The position numbers and the translations under genes were made by a program. A stretch of 35,756 nt of DNA from Thermoleophilales bacterium. Lineage in GTDB: Bacteria > Actinomycetota > Thermoleophilia > Solirubrobacterales > 70-9. Positions 1 through 8,123 of this stretch are shown here, one piece after another (the stretch's first letter is position 1; every line of letters starts with the position of its first letter). Under the pieces are notes generated by a model, which was given only the letters and a program-made list of their open reading frames with translations, searched no databases and was not told where the DNA came from. The stretch covers positions 1 to 35,756 of the forward strand of contig JACJWY010000018.1 in assembly GCA_020636955.1 (NCBI GenBank). The letters run 5' to 3'.

Positions 1-2
1 CC

Positions 3-248
3 CGCGACCAGGGGACGAGCCCCAGCGGCCTGCCTGATCCGGCCGGACCGGACCCGCTCGGGAATCTTTCCGAGGAGCCGGTCCCGGAGTCCTCGCCCTC
101 CGGGAACGAGGCGGCGGCCCGGATGCTTGCCTCGAAGCTGGCGATGGGTGGGACCAGCCGTGACACGATCGTCATGCAGGTGGCAGCCCGGCACGAAATC
201 GATGATCCCGGGGCGCTCGTGGACGACGTTCTTGCCCGCCTTGCCTGA
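3..248 (+). CDS. C-terminal fragment of an unknown protein (5' end outside window)
   Basis: An open frame enters from the left edge and stops at TGA 246-248. Nearly every codon ends in G or C, like the surrounding genes, which supports real coding. The first ~40 residues are Pro/Gly/Ser/Glu rich and look disordered. The last ~40 residues form a compact amphipathic segment (ARMLASKLAMGGTSRDTIVM and on to VLARLA) that could be a small helical domain. I do not recognise the family and cannot assign a function from this fragment. It ends just before the uvrA SOS box, so uvrA has its own promoter. Confidence 0.55.
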   Translation, partial: RDQGTSPSGLPDPAGPDPLGNLSEEPVPESSPSGNEAAARMLASKLAMGGTSRDTIVMQVAARHEIDDPGALVDDVLARLA

Positions 249-249
249 A

Positions 250-263
250 CGAACGTGTGTTCG
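250..263. promoter_or_regulatory. LexA (SOS) operator upstream of uvrA
   Basis: CGAACGTGTGTTCG matches the Gram-positive/actinobacterial LexA box (CGAAC-N4-GTTCG, consensus CGAACRNRYGTTYC). It is a near-perfect palindrome lying just upstream of the putative -10, between the -35 and -10 positions, so bound LexA would block RNA polymerase. uvrA is a classical SOS gene, which makes the assignment strong. Confidence 0.85.
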
Positions 264-269
264 GTTCCC

Positions 270-275
270 TAATAT
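270..275 (+). promoter_or_regulatory. Putative -10 element of uvrA
   Basis: TAATAT lies 8 nt before the GTG start. The transcript would begin at or very near the start codon, so the mRNA is probably leaderless. A GGAG at 277-280 sits only 3 nt from GTG, too close for a normal ribosome binding site. No convincing -35 is visible; that position overlaps the LexA box. Confidence 0.5.
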
Positions 276-283
276 TGGAGTGA

Positions 284-3121
284 GTGACCCGTTCTGAACG
301 AATCCTGATCACCGGCGCCCGCGAGCACAATCTCAAGGGCATCGACCTCGACCTTCCTCGCGACGCGCTGATCGTGGTCACCGGTCTTTCCGGTTCGGGC
401 AAGTCCAGCCTTGCATTCGACACGATCTACGCCGAAGGCCAGCGGCGCTACGTCGAGTCACTTTCGGCCTATGCCCGGCAGTTTCTGGGGCTGATGGAAA
501 AGCCCGATGTGGATTCGATCGAAGGGCTTTCACCGGCGATTTCAATCGACCAGAAGACGACCTCCCGCAATCCCCGCTCCACGGTCGGCACGGTCACCGA
601 GATCTACGACTATCTGCGGCTGCTCTGGGCAAGGATCGGGCATCCACATTGCCCGAATTGTGGCAAGCCGATCACCGGGCAGACCCAGGAGCAGATAACC
701 GACCAGTTGATGACCATGGAGGAGGGGACCCGTTTCATGGTCCTTGCGCCGGTGGTGCGTGGCCGAAAGGGTGAATACGGCAAGCTCTTCGATCAGTTCC
801 GGACCGACGGTTACTCGCGGGTCGAAGTCGACGGCGAGATGCGAATGCTGGAAGAGGAGATCATCCTCGACAAGAAGTACAAGCACGACATCTCGCTGGT
901 GGTCGACCGGCTGGTCATGAAAAGCGACCTCCGCCGGCGCCTTTCCGAGTCGGTTGAAGCGGCAGCTTCCCTGGCCGAGGGACTGGTCGAGGTCGAAATG
1001 ATCGACGGAGAGCGCCAGACTTTCTCGGAGAACTTTGCCTGTCTCGAATGTGGCACATCGATGCCGGAGCTCGAACCGCGGATCTTTTCCTTCAACGCTC
1101 CGCACGGAGCCTGCCCGACCTGTACAGGGCTCGGCTTCAAGAAGGTGATCGACCCCGAACTCGTGGTCCCCGACCCGACCCTGTCGGTGGCCGAAGGCGC
1201 GCTTCAACCGTGGCGCTCGGGCTACTCCGGCTACTGGCGCCGCCTAAACAAGTCGGTGGCCGAAACCTACGAAATCGACATCGACACGCCCTGGCAGGAA
1301 CTCACCCAGAAGGAACGAGACGTGTTCCTCTACGGAACCGGCAGCGAACGTCACACAATCCGCACCAGAAGCAGGGCCGGGCGCCAGCGCAGCTATCAGG
1401 TCAAGTTCGAGGGTCTGGTCAACAATCTCGAACGGCGCTATCAGGAGTCCGATTCGGAAGCGGTGCGCGAAAAGATCGAGGGGTACATGGCCGAGCAGCC
1501 CTGCCCCAGCTGTCACGGCGCACGGCTTCGGCCGGAAAGCCTCGCAGTCACAGTCGGGGGTCTTTCGATTCGCGATTTCACCGACATGTCCGCCACCGCT
1601 GCCCGAGAGTGGATCGGAAAACTTGATCTGACCAGGACCGAACGGGCAATCGCCAGGTTGATCGTCAGGGAAGTAGAAGAGCGACTTTCGTTTCTGGTCA
1701 ACGTCGGGATCGGCTACCTGTCGCTCGCCCGCTCGGCCCGCACCCTTTCCGGCGGCGAGGCGCAGCGGATCCGGCTGGCCACCCAGATCGGCTCCAGTCT
1801 GGTCGGGGTCATGTACGTGCTCGACGAACCTTCGATCGGCCTGCATCAGCGGGACAACGAGAAGCTGATCGCCACCCTGGAAAGGCTGCGCGACCTCGGC
1901 AACACGGTGATCGTCGTCGAACACGACGAAGGGACGATGCGGGCGGCCGACTATCTGGTCGACCTTGGCCCGGGCGCGGGCGAACACGGGGGAGATGTGG
2001 TTGCCGCCGGAACCCCGGTCGAGGTGTCGGCGAATCCGGATTCACTGACCGGCGCCTACCTGGTCGGTTCGGAACGAATCGAAGTTCCCGGGACCAGGCG
2101 TGACTGGAAGGAGTCCCTGACCGTGCGCGGCGCCCGGCAACACAACCTGACCGGGGTCGACGTCGAGTTCCCCCTCGGGGTCCTGACCTGCGTAACCGGG
2201 GTCTCGGGGTCAGGAAAGTCGACCCTGGTCAACGAGACGCTTTACCCGGCGGTGGCCAACCGTCTCCACAAGGCGAAGCTGCGGCCCGGACCACATGACG
2301 GCATCGACGGAATGGAGAAGATCGACAAGATCATCAACATCGACCAGTCACCGATCGGTCGTACTCCGCGATCGAACCCGGCCACCTACACGGGAGTTTT
2401 CGACCAGATCCGCCAGCTCTTCGCGGCGACCCAGGAATCACGGGCCCGCGGTTACAAACCCGGCCGTTTCAGCTTCAACGTCAAGGGTGGCCGTTGCGAG
2501 GTCTGCAAGGGCGACGGCCAGATCAAGATCGAAATGCATTTTCTGCCCGATGTATACGTGCCCTGCGAGCAATGCCACGGTCACCGCTATAACCGTGAGA
2601 CTTTGGAAGTCCGTTTCAAGGGCAAGTCGATCGCCGACGTGCTCGAGATGTCGATCGAGGAGGCGTACCCGTTTTTCGAATCGATTCCGAAAGTCGCCCG
2701 GAGGCTGAAAACCCTGAACGACGTCGGCCTCGGATACGTCAGGCTGGGCCAGCCTGCCACCACCCTCTCGGGCGGTGAAGCGCAACGGATCAAGCTGGCG
2801 GCCGAACTTTCGAAGGTAGCGACCGGCAATACGCTCTACATCCTCGACGAGCCGACCACCGGCCTTCATTTCGGCGACGTCAGGCGACTTCTGGAGGTGC
2901 TTGACCGGCTGGTCGAAGCCGGTAACACCGTGGTCGTGATCGAGCACGACCTCGACGTGATCAAGTCCGCAGACTGGCTTGTCGATCTCGGGCCGGAGGG
3001 CGGCGACGGCGGCGGTCACATCGTCGCCACCGGCACACCCGAAGAAGTGGCGCAAGTGGAGGGTTCCTACACGGGAGACTTCCTTCGCGGTGTGCTGGAG
3101 CCGCTAGCGTTGGCCGCATGA
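284..3121 (+). CDS. uvrA: Excinuclease ABC subunit A
   Basis: UvrA is the damage-sensing ATPase of nucleotide excision repair; it dimerises, scans DNA with UvrB and loads UvrB at lesions. The 945-aa length is normal for the family. Visible landmarks are a first Walker A (GLSGSGKSS, about residues 34-42), zinc-binding CxxC pairs in CPNCGKP, CLECG...CPTC and CPSC, and a first signature LSGGEAQRIRL followed by YVLDEPSIGLHQ. The second half has Walker A GVSGSGKST, the CEVC...CEQC zinc module, signature LSGGEAQRIKL and ILDEPTTGLH. Both ATPase halves are intact. The GTG start is chosen because the N-terminal segment (ERILITGAREHNLKGIDL) is canonical and the LexA box and -10 lie immediately upstream. 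Its TGA overlaps the ATG of the next gene (ATGA). Confidence 0.97.
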   Translation: MTRSERILITGAREHNLKGIDLDLPRDALIVVTGLSGSGKSSLAFDTIYAEGQRRYVESLSAYARQFLGLMEKPDVDSIEGLSPAISIDQKTTSRNPRSTVGTVTEIYDYLRLLWARIGHPHCPNCGKPITGQTQEQITDQLMTMEEGTRFMVLAPVVRGRKGEYGKLFDQFRTDGYSRVEVDGEMRMLEEEIILDKKYKHDISLVVDRLVMKSDLRRRLSESVEAAASLAEGLVEVEMIDGERQTFSENFACLECGTSMPELEPRIFSFNAPHGACPTCTGLGFKKVIDPELVVPDPTLSVAEGALQPWRSGYSGYWRRLNKSVAETYEIDIDTPWQELTQKERDVFLYGTGSERHTIRTRSRAGRQRSYQVKFEGLVNNLERRYQESDSEAVREKIEGYMAEQPCPSCHGARLRPESLAVTVGGLSIRDFTDMSATAAREWIGKLDLTRTERAIARLIVREVEERLSFLVNVGIGYLSLARSARTLSGGEAQRIRLATQIGSSLVGVMYVLDEPSIGLHQRDNEKLIATLERLRDLGNTVIVVEHDEGTMRAADYLVDLGPGAGEHGGDVVAAGTPVEVSANPDSLTGAYLVGSERIEVPGTRRDWKESLTVRGARQHNLTGVDVEFPLGVLTCVTGVSGSGKSTLVNETLYPAVANRLHKAKLRPGPHDGIDGMEKIDKIINIDQSPIGRTPRSNPATYTGVFDQIRQLFAATQESRARGYKPGRFSFNVKGGRCEVCKGDGQIKIEMHFLPDVYVPCEQCHGHRYNRETLEVRFKGKSIADVLEMSIEEAYPFFESIPKVARRLKTLNDVGLGYVRLGQPATTLSGGEAQRIKLAAELSKVATGNTLYILDEPTTGLHFGDVRRLLEVLDRLVEAGNTVVVIEHDLDVIKSADWLVDLGPEGGDGGGHIVATGTPEEVAQVEGSYTGDFLRGVLEPLALAA

Positions 3122-4083
3122 GAGCAGCCCAGGTAACCGCTTACGGTCAGGCGCCGGAACTTGTCGAAGTAGACCCGCCGGGAGAACCCGGGCCTTTCAG
3201 CGAGTCGATGGCAGGGCCGGCCGAGACGGTCGAAGTGCTGATCGCAGGAATCAATCCGGTTGATCTCGCCATCGCCTCCGGCAAGTTCGATGCGGGTGCG
3301 CCGCCGCTTCCCTACGGACCGGGGATGGAAGGCATCGGAAGGATGGCCGACGGCGAGATCGTCTGGTTCGAAGGTGCCCACTTCCCATGGGGTTCGATGG
3401 CGGAGCGGGCCGTGATCTCGGAGGGCAGCGGAATAACCCTGCCCTCCGGAATTGAACCCGAGCGGGCGATCGGCTTCGGTACGGCCGGCATGGCTGCATG
3501 GCTTTCGGTCGACTGGCGCGGCCAGCTCAAGGACGAGGAGACCGTTCTGATCCTCGGGGCCAGCGGATCGGTCGGTCAGGTCGCTCTCCAGGCGGCCCGG
3601 ATGATGAATGCGGGCCGGGTCGTCGGCATGGCCCGGAGCGAGGCCGGTCGCGAGAAAGTACTGGCGCTGGGTGCCGACGCCGCCATCTCTTCAGATGGCG
3701 AAGTCGGCGAACTGAAAGACCGGATCCACGAAGCGACCGAGGGCGGCCCGGACCTGGTCATCGACGGGCTCTGGGGGCTTCCGGCTGCTGCCGCGCTCCA
3801 GACCATGAAGCCGCAGGGGCGGCTGGTCCAGGTCGGCAACTCGGCCGGCATCGAGGCCCCGATCGTCGCGGGACCGCTGCGCGGAGGTTCGGTTTCGGTT
3901 CTCGGCTTCCGTAATTTCTGGGCACCCCGGGAGGTCAGGGTGGCCACCTTCGAGCGAATGTGCTCGATGGCGACGAGTGGTGACCTGGAACTCGAGGTCG
4001 AAGTGCTGCCGCTCGAGAGCGTGGCCGAGGCCTGGGACCGTCAATCCCGGAGCCCCGGTCACAAACTCGCGCTCAGGCCTTGA
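3118..4083 (+). CDS. Zinc-independent MDR-family oxidoreductase (quinone oxidoreductase-like)
   Basis: This 321-aa protein has the medium-chain dehydrogenase/reductase layout: a GroES-like N-terminal domain (residues ~1-125) and a Rossmann domain with the NADPH-binding motif GASGSVGQVALQAA (~residues 150-163), followed by RSEAGREKVLALGAD. The cysteines and histidines of the catalytic and structural zinc sites of alcohol dehydrogenases are absent, so it belongs with the zinc-free quinone oxidoreductase/enoyl reductase branch. It probably reduces a quinone, enone or other activated carbonyl with NADPH; the substrate cannot be told. The start overlaps the uvrA stop by 4 nt, so it is probably translated from the uvrA message and might be SOS co-regulated. 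Its 3' end overlaps the convergent ROK gene by 11 nt. Confidence 0.85.
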   Translation: MRAAQVTAYGQAPELVEVDPPGEPGPFSESMAGPAETVEVLIAGINPVDLAIASGKFDAGAPPLPYGPGMEGIGRMADGEIVWFEGAHFPWGSMAERAVISEGSGITLPSGIEPERAIGFGTAGMAAWLSVDWRGQLKDEETVLILGASGSVGQVALQAARMMNAGRVVGMARSEAGREKVLALGADAAISSDGEVGELKDRIHEATEGGPDLVIDGLWGLPAAAALQTMKPQGRLVQVGNSAGIEAPIVAGPLRGGSVSVLGFRNFWAPREVRVATFERMCSMATSGDLELEVEVLPLESVAEAWDRQSRSPGHKLALRP

Positions 4084-5671
4084 CTTCTGAGGTGTCCCTG
4101 GCGCCGAGGATGTCCTTGACCAGCAGCGAGGCACCGATCACGCCTCCCTCGTCGCCCAGGGCCGCCACCTTCACGTCCGGCGGGTTTTCCTTGTTCAGCA
4201 GGTACTGGTCCATGCCGGCGATGATTTCCGGGACCAGGGTGTCGGCGAAGCGGACACCCAGTCCGCCCCCGATCACGACGGCTTCGGGATCGAGCAGGTT
4301 TATGGCCGAGGCGATTCCGGCCGACAGGGCGCCGACAGCCCGGTTGAGCAGGTCTTCGGCCAGCTCGTCACCGTCGTCGAGGGCCCGCTGCCAGATCGCC
4401 GAGGTGAGATGGGTTTTCTCGTGCTTCTTCATCAGCTTGAAGAGCTTTGTCTTGCGTCCCTTCTTCACCTCCCGCCGGGCCTTTTCTTCCATCGCCTTGC
4501 GTCCGGCATAGGCCTCGACCGTCCCGTTCAGACCGTTCAGGCCTTTCGCACCGCCCCGGCGGACCAGCGTGTGCCCGATCTCGCCGGCCCGGCCGCGTCC
4601 AAGCCACGGTTGGTTGTTGATGATGATCCCGCCACCCACGCCGGTGCCCCAGAAAACGCCGAGCAGGCTTGAGTAGCCGACACCAGCCCCGAGTTCGAAC
4701 TCGCCGCGGGTGCCCACCTGAACGTCGTTGCCGACCCTGACCTCGGTGCCGAGCTCTTCGCGAAGTGCCATTCCGAGCTGGAAGGTCCGGTCCCAGTCCG
4801 GCAGGTTTCCGGCCCCGCTGACCGCACCGGTCTCGGCATTCACCGATCCGGGTGATCCGACTCCGACGGCCAGCAATCGATGGGCTTCGGTGCCCGCGTC
4901 GATTGCCGCTTCCTGCAGGGTCGTCGCCATCGCCCGGACTACATCTGCCGGCCCGCCACGGTCCGGTGTCGGACGCCGGCGATAGGCGATCACCTTGTGA
5001 TCGCAATCGAGTACGGCGGCGGCAATCTTGGTCCCTCCAAGGTCGATGCCGCCGATCAGGGCGGACGGTCGCCGGGTCGAGCGGCCGGGCGTACCCCCGG
5101 GCGGGGTGATCGGGGGGAGATCAACCCTGGCCTGCTCCTGCTTTTCCTCTTCGGCCCGGGTCTCGGCTGCGGCTGCGGCGATGCTTGCGGCCGGCGAGCC
5201 TTCCGGCGGATCGGCCGGCCTTTGCGGAGTGGCCGGTGATGCGCCCGCCGGGGACGGGTCTTCCTCTTCGGAGGCTTCGGCCTGGACTTCTTCCGGGTTC
5301 CGGAGCGCCTTGCGGGCTTCTCTGGCTGCTTTCCGGTCGGCCTTGCGCTTCTCCCGATCCGCCTTGCGCTGGAGCCTCGAAGCTTCCTTCCGCTCCTTCA
5401 TGAAGTCCTTTCGATCCTCGTTCGGTTCGGTATCGGGGTGCTGCTGGCTGTCCACCAGCCGCTCGGCCGCGGTCTGGGGCTCCGGAGAGTGAACAGCTGT
5501 GCGGCCGGGGGGAGGAGGGGGCGGAGCAGGCTCGGACTCCGGCGCTTCCGGGTCCCCGGCGTCCTGTTCCGGCGCTTCTTCCACCGGTGCTTCGACCGCC
5601 TCGGCGTCGGATTCCGAGGTCCGGGATTCGGCCGTCTCCTCCTCCGGCTGGTCGAACTTACGCCTGAGCAT
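4073..5671 (-). CDS. ROK-family sugar-kinase-like protein with a ~200-aa charged N-terminal extension
   Basis: Residues ~204-520 form a ROK domain: phosphate-binding IGGIDLGGTKIAAAV, catalytic Asp316 in VGNDVQVG, GTGVGGGII, the sugar-binding ExGH motif (E364, H367) and the C-terminal adenosine motif AINLLDPEAVVIGGGLG. Family members phosphorylate glucose, N-acetylmannosamine and similar sugars. Two features are odd. The ROK zinc loop (normally CxCGxxGCxE) reads GGAKGLNGLNGTVEAYAG at ~373-390, with all three cysteines missing. Residues 1-203 are an extension of Glu/Pro-rich acidic sequence, a strongly basic Lys/Arg/Glu helix (~88-125) and more low complexity, which is not part of the family. 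The ATG at 5671 has a weak AAGGTG upstream; an internal start at Met91 is possible. Kinase activity is likely, substrate unknown. Confidence 0.85.
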   Translation of the reverse strand: MLRRKFDQPEEETAESRTSESDAEAVEAPVEEAPEQDAGDPEAPESEPAPPPPPPGRTAVHSPEPQTAAERLVDSQQHPDTEPNEDRKDFMKERKEASRLQRKADREKRKADRKAAREARKALRNPEEVQAEASEEEDPSPAGASPATPQRPADPPEGSPAASIAAAAAETRAEEEKQEQARVDLPPITPPGGTPGRSTRRPSALIGGIDLGGTKIAAAVLDCDHKVIAYRRRPTPDRGGPADVVRAMATTLQEAAIDAGTEAHRLLAVGVGSPGSVNAETGAVSGAGNLPDWDRTFQLGMALREELGTEVRVGNDVQVGTRGEFELGAGVGYSSLLGVFWGTGVGGGIIINNQPWLGRGRAGEIGHTLVRRGGAKGLNGLNGTVEAYAGRKAMEEKARREVKKGRKTKLFKLMKKHEKTHLTSAIWQRALDDGDELAEDLLNRAVGALSAGIASAINLLDPEAVVIGGGLGVRFADTLVPEIIAGMDQYLLNKENPPDVKVAALGDEGGVIGASLLVKDILGARDTSEVKA

Positions 5672-5731
5672 CAGAGAACACCTTCATCGCCGTCATGGCC
5701 GCACCCTATCCACCTCTGCCAAGGTATTGGT

Positions 5732-6343
5732 ATGAGCGATCAGCGGGGACTCGGAATCTGGTGGCAGAAGCGTCGCTACTACGAACGCTTCCACCGTCCT
5801 TTCAGCCGCCTCCGCCTTGACCTTGAAATGGCCCGGCGAGGGTCGTATGTCAGGCATCCGATCGAAGGCGACGTGCTGGGCGCACTCCGTTCCGGTCAGC
5901 TCTCGATCGGTCAGGGATGCCATTTCGAACCCGGTTGCTGGCTGACCATGTCGGATCATGCCCGGGTAACCCTCGGCGACGACGTCTGGTTGAATCGCAA
6001 CGTAATGCTCGCCGCCGAAAGCGAGATTACGGTCGGTGATCACGTCATGTTCGCCAATGGCTGCTTCATCGGTGACGCCAGCCACCGGTTCAATGATCCG
6101 ACCATTCCGATTACCTGGCAGGGTTTCACCAGTAAGGGTCCGGTCCGGATCGGTTCCAACGTCTGGCTGGGAGTGAATTGCGTTGTCACCTCGGGCGTGA
6201 CCATCGGGGACCACTGTGTCGTGGGTGCCAACTCGGTCGTAACCGACGATCTGCCGGACGGCACGATCGCCGCCGGAGCGCCCGCCAGGGTCATCCGTCA
6301 GGTTGAGTTCCTTCAGGAGAGCGGCTCCCAGTCCCAGGACTGA
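5732..6343 (+). CDS. Left-handed beta-helix (hexapeptide repeat) acyltransferase
   Basis: This 203-aa protein belongs to the maltose/galactoside acetyltransferase-like group, which moves acetyl or another acyl group from acyl-CoA to a sugar or other hydroxyl/amine. After an N-terminal helix (~1-45), hexapeptide turns run through the body (IGQGCHFEPGC, VTLGDDVWLNRNV, ITVGDHVMFANGCFIGD, VRIGSNVWLGVNCVVTSGVTIGDHCVVGANSVV), ending in AGAPARVIRQ, a typical C-terminal signature. His in DASHRFNDP is a candidate catalytic residue. The ATG at 5732 is preceded by AAGG with 7-nt spacing; the longer frame upstream is antisense to the ROK gene and is not believable as protein. The 3' end overlaps panB on the other strand by 31 nt. 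Acceptor unknown. Confidence 0.85.
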   Translation: MSDQRGLGIWWQKRRYYERFHRPFSRLRLDLEMARRGSYVRHPIEGDVLGALRSGQLSIGQGCHFEPGCWLTMSDHARVTLGDDVWLNRNVMLAAESEITVGDHVMFANGCFIGDASHRFNDPTIPITWQGFTSKGPVRIGSNVWLGVNCVVTSGVTIGDHCVVGANSVVTDDLPDGTIAAGAPARVIRQVEFLQESGSQSQD

Positions 6344-7254
6344 TTCGACTCCAGATATGAGGCGTTATCCAGGTCCTCCCGGTTGAGGCGCTGCCTGAGC
6401 GGCTCAAGCTCGGAAGGATCGACACTGTAGACATGCTCCGGGGCCGGGAAGGCGCCGCTTTTGACCTCGTCCACATAGGCCTCGACCCCGCGCAGCATTT
6501 CCGAGCGCACATCCGAGTAACGCTTGACGAACTTGGCCACGTGGCCATGGTTTATGCCGACCAGATCATGCAGGACAAGCACCTGCCCGGCGGTCACGTT
6601 CCCGGCGCCGATACCGATGGTCGGTGCCTTCAGACGGTTCACGATCATTTCGGAGACAGCCTCGGGAACCGCCTCGATCACGATCGAGAAGCAGCCGGCC
6701 TGATCGAGCGCGACCGCATCCTCGGCCACCCTGATCGCCTGCTGCGCGGTCCTTCCCTGGGCCTTCATTCCGCCGAGGGCGGTTGCGGTCTGGGGGGTAA
6801 GGCCGACATGACCCATTACCGGAATGCCCGCGTCGATGATCGCCCGGGCCCGTTCGACCGAGGTGCCGCCGCCCTCGAGCTTCACCGCATCGCAGCCGGC
6901 CTCCTTGACGAGCCGCTGGGCGCTGGCGATCGCCAGTTCGTTCGAGCCTTCGTAGGAGCCGAAGGGCAGGTCGCCGACCAGGAAAGGAGTCTTCAGGCCG
7001 CGCCGGACCGCCTTGGCGAGCATAGTCATCTCGTCCATGCCGACCGGCACCGTGGAGTCATATCCGAGCACGCAGTTCGCGGCCGAGTCTCCGACCAGGA
7101 CGATGTCCGCACCGGCTTCCTCGATCACCTGGGCCGAGGGGAAGTCGTAGGCGGTGATCATCACGATCGGCTCGCCGGCCTCATGCATTTCCGCGAGTCG
7201 GGTCAGGGTTACGGGGCGGCGCTCCTCGCCGTCTTTGCGGATTCCGGAGCTCAT
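6313..7254 (-). CDS. panB: 3-methyl-2-oxobutanoate hydroxymethyltransferase
   Basis: PanB transfers a hydroxymethyl group from 5,10-methylene-tetrahydrofolate to alpha-ketoisovalerate, giving ketopantoate, the first committed step to pantothenate and CoA. The 313-aa sequence shows the TIM-barrel signatures MITAYDFPSAQVIEEAGADIVLVGDS (Mg-binding DS), GYDSTVPVGMDEM, GDLPFGSYE, KLEGG, GHVGLTPQ, the catalytic Glu in VIEAVPE, and PTIGIGAG. It is somewhat longer than E. coli PanB through its C-terminus. Its start overlaps the panC stop by 4 nt (ATGA), so the two are translationally coupled in a minus-strand operon. Confidence 0.96.
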   Translation of the reverse strand: MSSGIRKDGEERRPVTLTRLAEMHEAGEPIVMITAYDFPSAQVIEEAGADIVLVGDSAANCVLGYDSTVPVGMDEMTMLAKAVRRGLKTPFLVGDLPFGSYEGSNELAIASAQRLVKEAGCDAVKLEGGGTSVERARAIIDAGIPVMGHVGLTPQTATALGGMKAQGRTAQQAIRVAEDAVALDQAGCFSIVIEAVPEAVSEMIVNRLKAPTIGIGAGNVTAGQVLVLHDLVGINHGHVAKFVKRYSDVRSEMLRGVEAYVDEVKSGAFPAPEHVYSVDPSELEPLRQRLNREDLDNASYLESNQSWDWEPLS

Positions 7255-8123
7255 GGCTTTCTCCTTTTGTTTCTTTGGGGTTCGATCAGGATGTTGTCGA
7301 TCAGGCGGGTGCCGTCAACCCTGGCGGCGACCGCGACGAGGATCGGGTCGGACCCTTCCCCGTCGGCCGGGTCGAGGGTGCCCGGATAACGGGCTTCGAA
7401 GTATTCGGGGCTGATGCCGGCGGATTCGAGGTGCTGCCTGCCCGCCTCGAGCGCCGCGTCCAGTCCGGACTCATCGAAGACCGATTCGGTCTCCAGCAGG
7501 GAAGCCCAGATCGCGGTCGCCCGTTCGCGGGCCTCGGGTGACAGGTAAGCGTTGCGGGAGCTCATTGCCAATCCGTCCCTTTCCCGGACGGTGGGAAGGA
7601 CGACGATTCTGGTGCGAAATTCGAGGTCCTCGGCCATGCGGCGGATGACCGTCGCCTGCTGGGCATCCTTCTGGCCGAAGTAGGCGACATCGGGGTCGAC
7701 CGCGTTCAGGAGTTTGGCCACGATTGTGGTGACCCCGGCAAAATGGCCCGGCCCCCGGCTCGTTTCGCTTCCGCAGAGAACCTCGGTCAGGCCTTCCACC
7801 TCGACCCTGGTCGCGTAACCGGAGGGGTAGATCCCGTCGGGGAGCGGGGCATAGATGTAGTCCACTCCCGAGCTCTCGGCGATTGCCAGATCCCGTTCTT
7901 CGTCCCGGGGGTAGGTGCTGAGATCTTCGCCTGGCCGGAACTGGGTCGGATTTACGAAGAGGCTCATGACCACGACATCGTTTTCGGCCCTCGCGGTCTT
8001 CAGCAGCGAATTGTGACCCTCGTGGAGATAGCCCATGGTCGGCACCAGGCCAACCGTTCCGGCGCGGCCCCGAAGATCTTCACGCAGGGCATGCATTTCG
8101 GCCGGGGAACGCAGGACCTTCAT
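7251..8123 (-). CDS. panC: Pantothenate synthetase (pantoate--beta-alanine ligase)
   Basis: PanC joins pantoate and beta-alanine using ATP through a pantoyl-adenylate. The 290-aa protein carries the nucleotidyltransferase HIGH-like motif in VPTMGYLHEGHNSLL, the family segments VVMSLFVNPTQFRPGEDLSTYPRDEERDL (written in two parts here: VVMSLFVNPTQF and YPRDEERDL), YFGQKDAQQ, and the KMSKS-equivalent AMSSRNAYLS. Length and order of motifs are normal. It sits second in the operon between the DUF2520 gene (upstream, 4-nt overlap) and panB (downstream, 4-nt overlap). No panD is present, so beta-alanine must come from elsewhere. Confidence 0.96.
   Translation of the reverse strand: MKVLRSPAEMHALREDLRGRAGTVGLVPTMGYLHEGHNSLLKTARAENDVVVMSLFVNPTQFRPGEDLSTYPRDEERDLAIAESSGVDYIYAPLPDGIYPSGYATRVEVEGLTEVLCGSETSRGPGHFAGVTTIVAKLLNAVDPDVAYFGQKDAQQATVIRRMAEDLEFRTRIVVLPTVRERDGLAMSSRNAYLSPEARERATAIWASLLETESVFDESGLDAALEAGRQHLESAGISPEYFEARYPGTLDPADGEGSDPILVAVAARVDGTRLIDNILIEPQRNKRRKP

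Noticed and set aside
5438..5731. N-terminal extension of the hexapeptide acyltransferase frame
   Set aside because: The extra 98 residues are Arg/Gly/Leu-rich and antisense to the ROK gene; ATG 5732 has a good AAGG ribosome binding site.
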